NCBI GenBank assembly: GCA_026710435.1
Contig: JAPOQZ010000207.1
Coordinates: 1 to 49,750 of the forward strand
Direction of reading: 5' to 3'
Source of the DNA: a bacterium
GTDB lineage: Bacteria > Actinomycetota > Acidimicrobiia > Spongiisociales > Spongiisociaceae
DNA: 49,750 nucleotides
Shown here one piece after another: positions 27,616 to 35,757 of this stretch (the first letter of the stretch is position 1; every line of letters starts with the position of its first letter). A program made the translations under genes and the position numbers. The notes below the pieces were generated by a model. The model was not told the origin of the DNA. It saw nothing but the letters and a program-made list of their open reading frames with translations, and searched no databases.

Positions 27616-28650
27616 ATGCATAGAATTCGATGGGCGGCAGTTTTCGCCGTCTTGGCCTTGGTCTTCGCCGCCTGTGGCGGCGGGGAGGAGGCCGCTCCCG
27701 AAGAGGCAACCACAGCCCCACCTGCAACCGAAGCCGCGGCAGCAGCCACGGAAGCGACCGAAGTGGCGGTCACGCCGACCCAGAGCATGGACCTGACCTT
27801 CCACATGGTCACCCACTCCGATGACGGTGTGTTCTGGTCGGTCGTCAAGAAGGGCGCCCAGGACGCGGCAGACGCGTTGGGCGTGGAGATGGTCTGGAGC
27901 CCGTCCAGCAACGACCCCGAGAAGCAGGTCCAGGACATGCAGGCCGCAGTGGCTTCTGCCTCCGACGGTATCGGCGTTTCGCTCGCCAACCCCGAAGCCC
28001 TGGGTTCGGAGGTGCAGGCCGCCATCGCCGCCGGCATTCCGGTGATCACCCTGAACTCGGGATCGAACCAGTTCAAGGAACTTGGCGCCGTCACCCACGT
28101 GGGTCAGACCGAGATCGTGGCCGGCGAGGGCGCCGGGGAGTTCTTCAACGGACTAGGCGCAGGCAAGGTGCTTTGCGCCCAGCAGGAACAGGGCAACATC
28201 GGCCTCGAGGAGCGCTGCCAGGGTCTGGCCGCCACCTTCAACGGCGAGGTGGTGACCCAGTTCATCGGACTCGACTCCGAACCGGAGACCCAGATCAACA
28301 CGATTGCGGCGGCTCTCCAGGCCGACTCCGCCATCGACGGCGTCCTTGGGGTCGGACCGAACGTAGCGGTACGGGCGGTGGAAGCCGGGAACCAGGCCGG
28401 TCGCGACCTCTCCATAGGTGGTTTCGACATCTCGAACGACCTGATCGCCGCCATCGAGGCGGGAGACGTGAACTTCACGGTGGACCAGCAGCAGTACCTG
28501 CAGGGATACCTGACGATCGTGTTCCTCTTCCTCAACGCCACGAACCTGAACACCGTCGGTGGTGGCCTTCCGGTCCTCACCGGCCCGGGTTTCGTGACGA
28601 CCGACAACGTCGGCCAGGTGAAGGCCCTCGTCGATCAGGGCACGCGCTAG
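27616..28650 (+). CDS. Sugar/inositol ABC transporter substrate-binding lipoprotein
   Basis: Periplasmic-binding-protein type 4 fold (ribose/inositol-binding group), 344 aa. The signal ends in a lipobox, LVFAAC (about residue 21), followed by a linker rich in Glu, Ala and Thr (to about residue 60). Ligand-binding blocks: HMVTHSDDGVFWSVVKKGAQDAA, DMQAAVASASDGIGVSLANPEAL and IPVITLNSGSNQF. The start ATG has GAGGAGG upstream. A strong hairpin follows the gene, which would keep this abundant component at a higher level than the permease and ATPase. Inositol is the likely ligand because of the iol genes that follow. Confidence 0.9.
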   Translation: MHRIRWAAVFAVLALVFAACGGGEEAAPEEATTAPPATEAAAAATEATEVAVTPTQSMDLTFHMVTHSDDGVFWSVVKKGAQDAADALGVEMVWSPSSNDPEKQVQDMQAAVASASDGIGVSLANPEALGSEVQAAIAAGIPVITLNSGSNQFKELGAVTHVGQTEIVAGEGAGEFFNGLGAGKVLCAQQEQGNIGLEERCQGLAATFNGEVVTQFIGLDSEPETQINTIAAALQADSAIDGVLGVGPNVAVRAVEAGNQAGRDLSIGGFDISNDLIAAIEAGDVNFTVDQQQYLQGYLTIVFLFLNATNLNTVGGGLPVLTGPGFVTTDNVGQVKALVDQGTR

Positions 28651-28671
28651 ACCGACCGCAGTACTCGTAAA

Positions 28672-28704
28672 ACGAAAGGGACCCGGGCTCCGGGTCCCTT
28701 TCGT
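28672..28704 (+). terminator. Intra-operon hairpin after the binding-protein gene
   Basis: A perfect 15-bp stem: ACGAAAGGGACCCGG (28672-28686) pairs with CCGGGTCCCTTTCGT (28690-28704) around three bases. It lies 22 bases past the stop. A partial terminator or mRNA-stabilising hairpin at this place is usual for ABC operons. Confidence 0.75.
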
Positions 28705-28777
28705 GCTTCAAAGGGGCTGGTATCACCTGATGGCGAGCCAATCCCTTGCTTGAGAACACGGGGAAGGGCCATCCATG

Positions 28778-28793
28778 TGAGTCCTTCGACTCA
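28778..28793 (+). promoter_or_regulatory. Small hairpin directly before a ribosome site
   Basis: TGAGTC pairs with GACTCA around CTTC, followed at once by GGAGAAAGGAGTAGGGAG and the ATG of a 14-codon ORF at 28815. It may tune translation of that ORF and of the permease gene. Confidence 0.35.
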
Positions 28794-28814
28794 GGAGAAA
28801 GGAGTAGGGAGCCA

Positions 28815-28859
28815 ATGGTTATCTACGTGAAGGGCGGCCGCGATGGCTGCCGATACTAA
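28815..28859 (+). CDS. Possible 14-residue leader ORF overlapping the permease start
   Basis: ATG at 28815 to TAA at 28857-28859 encodes [14 protein letters not shown]. It has a better ribosome site (GGAGTAGGGAG five bases or so upstream) than the permease ATG at 28843, which lies inside it in another frame. This arrangement would couple permease translation to that of the leader. It may also be chance. Confidence 0.35.
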   Translation: MVIYVKGGRDGCRY

Positions 28860-30978
28860 GGCCGCTTCGCCGGCGAGGAGCGACGAGCGTCTCGCCTACC
28901 GCGGACCGATCCAGCGGCTGCTGACCCGGCCCGAGATCGGCGCGCTGGTGGGTACCGGCGCGATCTGGATGTTCTTCTGGTCGGTCAGCGACGTATTCGG
29001 AACCACGGCCGGCACCAACAACTACCTCGATGTAGCCACCTCCCTCGGGATCATGGCGATCGCTGTGGCACTGCTGATGATCGGAGGCGAATTCGATCTG
29101 TCCTCGGGGGCTATGACAGGGGCCACCGGCATGCTGGTGGTGCTCCTTGTCAAGGACACGGGCGAGCTAGGGGGCCTAGGCCTCCCCCTGACCGTTGCGA
29201 TCCCGATCACTTTCCTGTTCGCCATGGGGGTCGGTTGGGTGAACGGTACGCTGGTGGAGAAGACCGGCCTGCCCAGCTTCATCGTTACGCTCGGGACGTT
29301 CTTCGTGCTGAGGGGCGCCAAGCTCGGCTTCTCGAAGCTGTTCGTGGACAAGGTCATCGTCGAGGGCCTCGACAACGCCCCCGACTACGAGTTCTGGGCC
29401 AACATCTTCGGCGGTGTCTGGATCCGCAACGACCATCTCTGGGACTCCTTCCTGGGCGGCCGGGACATGGTGTTCGGGGTACTCGCGGCGCTGGGTGCTG
29501 TCGCCCTGCTGGTCGGCCTCATGGAATTGAGCCTGGTCAGGCGCGAAAGAGCCCCTTCGGAGGCAAGCGGCGCAGCCATGATCGGGATGGCGTCCACCGT
29601 CCTGGCCCTCGCTGCGGCGATCATCGGTCTGGTAGCTGCGTTCGCGCTGGTGGGTATCGGCGACTCCGGCGGGGCCGCCGAGAACTGGCTCCTGGTCGTC
29701 GCCGTCGCCGTGGCCCTCCTGCTCGGTTTCCTTGCAGGTGTCGGCCTCATCAGGCAGACCCGCGGTCCTTGGGGAAAGCTCAGCCAGAACGGTATCGGGA
29801 TAACCGCCACCGTGGTCGGTACGGCAGCCGCCATCACCGGACTCGTCAGCCTCACCAGCACCGACGGAGTTGACGAGAACTGGACCTGGGGGATCGTGAT
29901 GAGCGCCGGCGTCCTCGTGGCCGTATTCGGGTACGCGTCGTGGCGTTTCGAACCGACTTCGATCTTCAAGGGCGGGTTCTCGGTGAGCCGGGACGTCGGC
30001 CGGAGGACGGCCATCGGCTTGGCACTGGTGATCCTCGGAATGATCCTGGGCGTAGCCCTCGACTCGTCGGACGAAACCGTGCTCGGACTCCTGCTAACCG
30101 TCCAGGGACTGCGCGCCATCCTCTTCGGAGGTCTGGTGATCGTCGGGGTGTTGATGCTGCTCAACGCGGCGCGCGATGCCGACGACTCACCGGTCACGCG
30201 TTTCTCGATCACCGCCGCCACCGGAGTGGCCGTGGCAGTGGTCGGGTTCGTCATCCAGGCCGAGGCCGTCTCCCGGAAGTACCGGGCCGAGTTCTTCGCA
30301 TGGATGATGGCCGCGGCGGTCGTCTTGCTGATCGTCGCCATGGTGCGGCTGCTGTTCGATCAGCGACGCCATGCCGACGAGAAATCCGACCGGCTAGGAA
30401 CCTCCGTGTCGATCACCGGCATCCTGCTGATCGTGGTAGCCATCGCCACCAAGCTGCTGTGGGCCACCTCGGCCGAGTTGGAGGCATCTCGGGCTCTGAT
30501 CACCTACCGGATCTCGATCCTGTACTTCTTCGCGTTCGCGGCCTTCGCCACATGGCTGCTGATGCGGACCAAGTTCGGAAGCTGGACCTTCGCTGTGGGC
30601 GGCAACAAGGAGGCGTCCCGGCAGGTGGGTGTCCCCGCCGCCCGGACCAAGACCCAACTGTTCATGGTGGTCTCCGGAGCTGCCTGGTTGGTCGGCACCC
30701 TCATAGCGTTCCGGCTCAACTCCGTTCAGGCCAACGTGGGAGACGGGCAAGAGTTCTTCTACATAATCGCCGCAGTCGTGGGCGGAAACCTGCTGACCGG
30801 TGGTTACGGGTCGGCGGCCGGCGCCGCTATCGGCGCGCTGATCATGGCAATGTCGTTCCAGGGGATCCCGTTCGCGGGATGGAACTCCGACTGGAGGTTC
30901 CTGTTCGTCGGCGTGATCCTGTTGCTGGCGGTTATGGTGAATAACTATGTCCGCGGAAAGGCGGAGAAATCCAAATGA
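28843..30978 (+). CDS. ABC permease (RbsC family) with a large internal membrane insertion
   Basis: Inner-membrane component of the ribose/inositol-type importer. The canonical parts are at both ends: residues about 30-205 ([34 protein letters not shown], the RbsC fingerprint) and about 552-711 ([48 protein letters not shown]). Joined, they would make a normal 330-370 aa permease. Between them, residues about 208-550 (29464-30492) hold roughly ten more hydrophobic segments separated by short charged linkers, in a pattern of two-helix units. The total of 711 aa is about twice the family norm. The reading frame is unbroken and composition does not change, so this is not a sequencing or frame error. 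The function of the insertion is unknown. Confidence 0.85.
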   Translation: MAADTKAASPARSDERLAYRGPIQRLLTRPEIGALVGTGAIWMFFWSVSDVFGTTAGTNNYLDVATSLGIMAIAVALLMIGGEFDLSSGAMTGATGMLVVLLVKDTGELGGLGLPLTVAIPITFLFAMGVGWVNGTLVEKTGLPSFIVTLGTFFVLRGAKLGFSKLFVDKVIVEGLDNAPDYEFWANIFGGVWIRNDHLWDSFLGGRDMVFGVLAALGAVALLVGLMELSLVRRERAPSEASGAAMIGMASTVLALAAAIIGLVAAFALVGIGDSGGAAENWLLVVAVAVALLLGFLAGVGLIRQTRGPWGKLSQNGIGITATVVGTAAAITGLVSLTSTDGVDENWTWGIVMSAGVLVAVFGYASWRFEPTSIFKGGFSVSRDVGRRTAIGLALVILGMILGVALDSSDETVLGLLLTVQGLRAILFGGLVIVGVLMLLNAARDADDSPVTRFSITAATGVAVAVVGFVIQAEAVSRKYRAEFFAWMMAAAVVLLIVAMVRLLFDQRRHADEKSDRLGTSVSITGILLIVVAIATKLLWATSAELEASRALITYRISILYFFAFAAFATWLLMRTKFGSWTFAVGGNKEASRQVGVPAARTKTQLFMVVSGAAWLVGTLIAFRLNSVQANVGDGQEFFYIIAAVVGGNLLTGGYGSAAGAAIGALIMAMSFQGIPFAGWNSDWRFLFVGVILLLAVMVNNYVRGKAEKSK

Positions 30979-31763
30979 GTGAACCTGCACTTCTCGAGAT
31001 CGAAGGGATCTCCAAGTTCTACGGCAACATCATCGCCCTGCGGGACATCACCACCTCGGTGAGGGCCGGAGAGGTCACATGCGTGCTCGGCGACAACGGG
31101 GCCGGCAAGTCGACATTCATCAAGATCCTGGCGGGCGCCCACAAGCAGAGCGAGGGCAAGGTGTTCGTCGAAGGTGAAGAGGTTGACTTCGACTCCCCCC
31201 GCGACGCTCTTGCCATGGGCATCGCCACCGTCTACCAGGACTTGGCGGTGGTTCCGCTCATGTCGGTTTGGCGAAACTTCTTCCTGGGGGCCGAACCCAC
31301 CAAGTGGGGCCTCCTCAAGGTCATAGACAAGGAGAAGGCCTCGGGTATCGCCAAGGCAGAACTTGCCAAGATGGGCATCGACATCCGGGACACCGAGCAA
31401 CCGGTGGGAACCCTCTCCGGCGGCGAACGGCAGTCGGTCGCCATCGCGAGGGCTGCCTACTTCGGCGCCAAGGTGCTGATCCTCGACGAGCCCACGTCGG
31501 CGCTGGGGGTCAAGCAGTCCGGAGTGGTGCTCCGCTACATCGTGGAGGCCCGGAACCGGGGACTCGGGGTGATCTTCATCACGCACAACCCCCACCACGC
31601 CTATCCGGTCGGGGACCGATTCATGATCCTCAACCGTGGCCAGTCACTCGGTGACTACGCCAAGGATGAGCTCACCCAGGCCGAACTCACCCAGTTGATG
31701 GCGGGCGGCGCCGATCTGGCCGCGCTCCAGCATGAGTTGAGCAAGGCTATAGCGGACCGCTGA
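30975..31763 (+). CDS. Sugar/inositol ABC transporter ATPase (single domain)
   Basis: Energises the importer. Walker A is GDNGAGKST (about residue 40), the signature is [14 protein letters not shown], Walker B is [12 protein letters not shown], and the switch His is in FITHNPHHA. At 262 aa it has one nucleotide-binding domain, unlike RbsA with two, as in many actinobacterial inositol/ribose systems. The ATG overlaps the permease stop (ATGA), so the two are coupled. Confidence 0.94.
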   Translation: MSEPALLEIEGISKFYGNIIALRDITTSVRAGEVTCVLGDNGAGKSTFIKILAGAHKQSEGKVFVEGEEVDFDSPRDALAMGIATVYQDLAVVPLMSVWRNFFLGAEPTKWGLLKVIDKEKASGIAKAELAKMGIDIRDTEQPVGTLSGGERQSVAIARAAYFGAKVLILDEPTSALGVKQSGVVLRYIVEARNRGLGVIFITHNPHHAYPVGDRFMILNRGQSLGDYAKDELTQAELTQLMAGGADLAALQHELSKAIADR

Positions 31764-31795
31764 GACCGATTGGTGGATAACGGGTAGGTTCCGGG

Positions 31796-32815
31796 GTGAC
31801 ACGACAGCCCCGAGCGTCGCGCACGCCCCGGAACCTGCCCCAGTTGGTAACGATCGGGCGGGTCAGCGTCGATCTCTACGCTGAGCAGGTGGGTAAGCCG
31901 ATCCGCTCGGTCCGGACCTTCCGCAAGTCGATCGGGGGAACCGCCACCAACGTAGCGGTAGCGGCTGCCCGGCTCGGTAACCGGGCAGCCCTCGTCACCA
32001 AGGTCGGGGACGACCGGTTCGGCGACTACGTACGGCACGCATTGGAGTGCACGTTCGGGGTCGATACCCGGTTCTTGGGGGTGGACCCCGACCTCAAGAC
32101 ACCTTTGGCGTTCGCCGAACTCGACCCTCCAGAAGACCCGAACATCATCTTCTACCGCGAACCAAAGGCGCCGGACATGAACCTGATTGCGGCCGACCTC
32201 GACTTCGAGGTCGTTTCGGAGGTCCCAATCCTTTGGATCCCGGCCTCGCGCCTGTCGGACGAGCCGAGCCGCTCCACGATCAGGGAGGTCCTGAGGCACC
32301 GGGCTCGGGCGCCGGAGGTGGTGTTCGATCTCGACTGGCGGCCCGCTTTCTGGGAGTCGGAGAAGGAGGCCACGGCGGAGATCGGCTCCGTCCTGGACGA
32401 GGTGACGATCGCGATCGGTAACCGGGAGGAGTGCCGCATCGCCGTGGGAACGTCCGATCCCAAGGAAGCGACCCGCCGGTTACTTGCCAGGGGAGTCCGG
32501 GCGTCGGTGGTGAAGCTAGGTGGCGATGGGGTGCTGGTGACGACCTCCGACGGGAACCAGGAACGGATACCACCGTTCGCCGTGAAGGTTGTCTGTGGCT
32601 TGGGAGCCGGCGACGCCTTCGGAGGCGCCTTCTGCCACGGCCTCCTCAATGGTTGGACCGTCGCCGCCGCAGCCCGCTACGGAAACGCCGCCGGAGCGAT
32701 CGTGGCCTCCCGGCTCATGTGTGCGGACGATATGCCCACCCCCGGAGAGATCGAGACCTTCCTGAGCACCAGGGACGGACCGTACCGGACCGGCGTCCCG
32801 ATGCCTTCGGCTTGA
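31796..32815 (+). CDS. iolC: 5-dehydro-2-deoxygluconokinase IolC (PfkB family)
   Basis: Phosphorylates 5-dehydro-2-deoxy-D-gluconate in myo-inositol breakdown. PfkB fold with VTIGRVSVDLYAEQVG, GGTATNVAVAAARLGNRAALVTKVGDDRFG, and LAFAELDPPEDPNIIFYREPKAPD, which is the IolC-specific stretch. The catalytic Asp lies in GLGAGDAFGGAFCHGLL. The protein is 339 aa and lacks the extra aldolase-like domain found in some fused IolC proteins. The start is the GTG at 31796 about 30 bases after the ATPase gene; the ribosome site is weak. Confidence 0.92.
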   Translation: MTRQPRASRTPRNLPQLVTIGRVSVDLYAEQVGKPIRSVRTFRKSIGGTATNVAVAAARLGNRAALVTKVGDDRFGDYVRHALECTFGVDTRFLGVDPDLKTPLAFAELDPPEDPNIIFYREPKAPDMNLIAADLDFEVVSEVPILWIPASRLSDEPSRSTIREVLRHRARAPEVVFDLDWRPAFWESEKEATAEIGSVLDEVTIAIGNREECRIAVGTSDPKEATRRLLARGVRASVVKLGGDGVLVTTSDGNQERIPPFAVKVVCGLGAGDAFGGAFCHGLLNGWTVAAAARYGNAAGAIVASRLMCADDMPTPGEIETFLSTRDGPYRTGVPMPSA

Positions 32816-33012
32816 TGGAGCGTCCCGCATCAGGAGCGTGATGGGAACTCCCTGCCGGCCAGTTGCCCGATGGAAAACTACCTGGTCAGCGGCCGGCCGG
32901 CCGACCAAGAACCCGTCTTCCATCCACCCTCCCGGGGCGTACGCGGATAGGTGCTCGCCTGGGAATACAGTCAATGCGACGGTTGACGAACCTAGAGCCG
33001 TGGCCATCTGTT

Positions 33013-33035
33013 CCATACGTTCCAACGGCGTATGG
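33013..33035. promoter_or_regulatory. Inverted repeat, candidate operator upstream of iolG
   Basis: CCATACG (33013-33019) and CGTATGG (33029-33035) form a perfect 7-bp inverted repeat with a 9-bp centre, 68-90 bases before the iolG start. It lies in the largest gap (287 bp) of the first inositol cluster. A TTGACG at about 32982 could be a -35 element, but no convincing -10 follows. The dyad could bind an iol regulator. Confidence 0.4.
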
Positions 33036-33102
33036 TCGCGCAGATGAAGGCGGCCGCGTCCGTCTATGAGCGCACCCTCTTACCGGCAACCGGAGGAAAG
33101 CA

Positions 33103-34113
33103 ATGAAGGATCTGAGGATTGCGATACTGGGAGCGGGCAGGATCGGCTCCATGCACGCCGAGTTGCTCCACCAGCGCACCGAGGGCGCCACCGTGGCGGC
33201 AGTCCACGACATCGTCCCCGCCGCGGCGCGTTCGATCGGCGACAGACTCGGCATACCGGTGGCGGGGTCGCCTCGGGACGTGTTCGAGGACTCGTCAATC
33301 GACGCGGTAGCCATCTGCACGAGCACCGACACCCACATCGACCTGGTCATCGAATCCGCCCGGGCCGGCAAAGCGATCTTCTGCGAGAAGCCGCTCTCCC
33401 TCGACCTGGCAGAGGTCGACCGCGGTTTGGAAGCGGTAGAGGCAGCCGGGATCTACCTGCAGGTTGGCTTCAACCGCCGTTTCGACCCCTCCCACCAAGC
33501 GGTAAGGGACGCGGTGGTGTCGGGCGAGGTTGGAGAGGTTCACCTGGTACGGATAACCTCCCGCGACCCCGAACCGCCTCCCATCCCCTACGTCAAGGTC
33601 TCGGGGGGCATCTTCCTCGACATGACCATCCACGACTTCGACATGGCCCGCTTCGTCACCGGAAGCGAGGTGGTGGAGGTCTACGCGAAGGGGGACGTGC
33701 TCGTCGACCCCGGGATCGGAGCAGCCGGAGACCTGGACACGGCGGTGGTCCTGCTCACCCACGAGAACCGGGCCATCACCACCATCGACAACAGTCGCCG
33801 CGCTGTTTATGGATACGACCAGCGGGTGGAGGCATTCGGATCAGACGGAGTCGCATCATCCGGCAACCCGCTCGTCACTACCACGGTCGTGCGTGGTTCC
33901 GGAGGCGGGAGGACGCCGACCCTTCCGTACTTCTTCCTCGACCGTTACATCCCCAGCTACCTGGCGGAGTGGCGGGTCTTCGTCGACGGGGTCCGCGCAG
34001 GGAAGCCGTCACCGGTCGGCGCAGCGGACGGGAGGGCGCCCCTGGTGATCGGCCTCGCAGCCTGGAAGTCTGTACGGGAGGGGAGGCCGGTCCGCACCGC
34101 GGAGATCGGCTGA
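33103..34113 (+). CDS. iolG: Inositol 2-dehydrogenase IolG (Gfo/Idh/MocA family)
   Basis: NAD-dependent oxidation of myo-inositol to scyllo-inosose. N-terminal Rossmann fold (IAILGAGRIGSMHAELL), the catalytic EKP motif (IFCEKPLSLDLAE), and the substrate block GGIFLDMTIHDFDMARFVTGSEV with the conserved Asp and His. At 336 aa it is full length. The ATG has GGAGG eight bases upstream. It is placed behind the importer and iolC, which supports inositol as substrate; the family also contains other sugar and cyclitol dehydrogenases. Confidence 0.9.
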   Translation: MKDLRIAILGAGRIGSMHAELLHQRTEGATVAAVHDIVPAAARSIGDRLGIPVAGSPRDVFEDSSIDAVAICTSTDTHIDLVIESARAGKAIFCEKPLSLDLAEVDRGLEAVEAAGIYLQVGFNRRFDPSHQAVRDAVVSGEVGEVHLVRITSRDPEPPPIPYVKVSGGIFLDMTIHDFDMARFVTGSEVVEVYAKGDVLVDPGIGAAGDLDTAVVLLTHENRAITTIDNSRRAVYGYDQRVEAFGSDGVASSGNPLVTTTVVRGSGGGRTPTLPYFFLDRYIPSYLAEWRVFVDGVRAGKPSPVGAADGRAPLVIGLAAWKSVREGRPVRTAEIG

Positions 34114-34120
34114 GTGGGAT

Positions 34121-35056
34121 ATGAGGATCTGGATGACCGGCGGGACCGGGTTCGTCGGCAGCAACATCGTGCACGAAGCGGTCAGGGAAGGTCATGAGGT
34201 TGTCACTACCTACCGTTCCTACCGTCCGTCCGGCCGCGAACGGTACACCCTTCGCCGTGTCAACATGCTCGACCGGGCCGCCGTGCTTCGGGATGTGAAG
34301 GCGTTCGCACCCGACATCGTGGTGCATTGCGCCATCCTCAACGACTTGGCTTCTCTGTACCGTGACCGGGGCGCGGCATGGGACAGCTACGTGGAGGCGA
34401 CGCGGGCGACCGCGGAGGCCGCCTCCGTGGCCGGCGCCTCGTACATCCTCGTCTCCACCGACTGGGTCTTCGACGGGACGCAGGCCGGAGCGGACGAGTC
34501 GACGCCTCCCAACCCGATCAACCTGTACGGAGTACTCAAGATGGCCTCGGAACTGGTGGCTCTCGAGCGGGGCGGGGCGGTGGCCAGGGTATCGGGCGTG
34601 AACGGCATCCACCGGGCCCGGCTCGCAGCCCCCCGCGCCCAGGACGCCGGCTTCGGCTACTTCGTCGCCTCGCTGGTCGACAGGCTGGAGCGAGGCCGAA
34701 CCTTTACGGTATGGGAGTCGGACCGGATCAACATGAGGGCGACGCCTTCGCTGGCTTCCGAGTGCGCGGAGATGATCCTGGAGATCGGTCGGCGCCGCCT
34801 GACCGGCGTCTTCCACTGCTGTGGCGCCGATGGCGTCGGTCGGATGGAACTAGCCCGCCTTGCCTGCACTGTCTTCGACCTCGATCCGGGGCTGCTCGCT
34901 AGCTCCCCTCCCGGTACGGCCGGATTACCGGGTGTACGGATCCCCTACGACACCACGCTCATCGCCCCCCGCACCTCCGCACTTCTCGAGCGACATCCGA
35001 CCCCTCTCCGTACCCTGCTGGAGCGCTTTCGAGACCAGTACCAGCTCAGGCCATGA
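34121..35056 (+). CDS. RmlD-like NAD(P)-dependent sugar reductase (extended SDR)
   Basis: Resembles dTDP-4-dehydrorhamnose reductases: MRIWMTGGTGFVGSNIVHEA (nucleotide motif), ILVSTDWVFDG (Ser/Thr site) and the catalytic YxxxK in NLYGVLKMASE, followed by ARVSGVNGIH. At 311 aa it is normal for the family. Rhamnose genes are absent from the window, and it lies seven bases after iolG, so it probably reduces an inositol- or sugar-derived ketone. Its stop overlaps the next gene's ATG. Confidence 0.8.
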   Translation: MRIWMTGGTGFVGSNIVHEAVREGHEVVTTYRSYRPSGRERYTLRRVNMLDRAAVLRDVKAFAPDIVVHCAILNDLASLYRDRGAAWDSYVEATRATAEAASVAGASYILVSTDWVFDGTQAGADESTPPNPINLYGVLKMASELVALERGGAVARVSGVNGIHRARLAAPRAQDAGFGYFVASLVDRLERGRTFTVWESDRINMRATPSLASECAEMILEIGRRRLTGVFHCCGADGVGRMELARLACTVFDLDPGLLASSPPGTAGLPGVRIPYDTTLIAPRTSALLERHPTPLRTLLERFRDQYQLRP

Positions 35057-35718
35057 GGACCGCCATCGCCGCGCTGGGGTTGGCCCTGGCCACCGCGGCG
35101 TGCGCACCCTCGGTTCCCGAGTCCGACGACCCTTTCGACTCCGTGGCCCAGCTGCGCGGCCACGTGTGCGGGCGTGCCATGGTCGGCAGCGCAGTGGTGA
35201 TCGACCGAGGACTGTTGGTCACCGCCGCTCACAACGTGGTTGGATCGGAGGGAGGCGTAACCGCCACCTTCGAGGACGGGGTTGAGCATCCGGTCACGCT
35301 GGTCGGGATCGACACCCAGCGGGACCTGGCCCTGCTATCGGTGCCGACCGCAGAGCGCCCGGCCATCAACCTCTCCGATCCCGTCCGGGGAGAGCCCGGC
35401 CGGATCATCCGCCTCCGGGCACAGGCGGAGCGGGCCGAGGTCCCGTATACGGACGCAGAGCCGGTAATCGCCGTGGGCCGGGACATGTACGACCAGGAAA
35501 GCAACATCCGCCGGGTCAATGTCCGTGTCCGGGCAGCGGCAGGCGCCGGCTACTCGGGCGGCCCCGTGCTCAACAGCAACGACGAGATGACAGGCGTGGT
35601 TTACGCCACGGCACGCCTCGAAGACATGACGTACGCTAACGCGTCCGCTGAGGTTCAATCATTCCAAGATGCCATCGATCCGACCACAGAGGTGAGTTCA
35701 GGCCCCTGCAGTCGGTAG
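35053..35718 (+). CDS. Trypsin-like serine protease lipoprotein
   Basis: Exported lipoprotein with signal GLALATAAC (lipobox ATAAC, about residue 17), then a chymotrypsin-fold domain. The catalytic triad is seen as His in LLVTAAHNVVG, Asp in TQRDLALLSVP and Ser in AGAGYSGGPVLNSN. There is no PDZ domain. At 221 aa it is a short HtrA-type protease. The ATG overlaps the RmlD-like gene's TGA. From about 35640 the coding sequence becomes AT-richer, and the composition change continues into the next gene, so the C-terminal 25 residues may have been altered at an insertion junction. Confidence 0.85.
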   Translation: MRTAIAALGLALATAACAPSVPESDDPFDSVAQLRGHVCGRAMVGSAVVIDRGLLVTAAHNVVGSEGGVTATFEDGVEHPVTLVGIDTQRDLALLSVPTAERPAINLSDPVRGEPGRIIRLRAQAERAEVPYTDAEPVIAVGRDMYDQESNIRRVNVRVRAAAGAGYSGGPVLNSNDEMTGVVYATARLEDMTYANASAEVQSFQDAIDPTTEVSSGPCSR

Positions 35719-35757
35719 TAGTATGGAGTCACAGCGAATCTCCATCTGAGGTGTTAC

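Noticed and set aside
29385..30341. Minus-strand open frame of 318 codons opposite the permease insertion
   Set aside because: Low-complexity Thr/Ala/Pro/Arg translation. The plus frame encodes regular hydrophobic helices, so the plus strand is the coding one.
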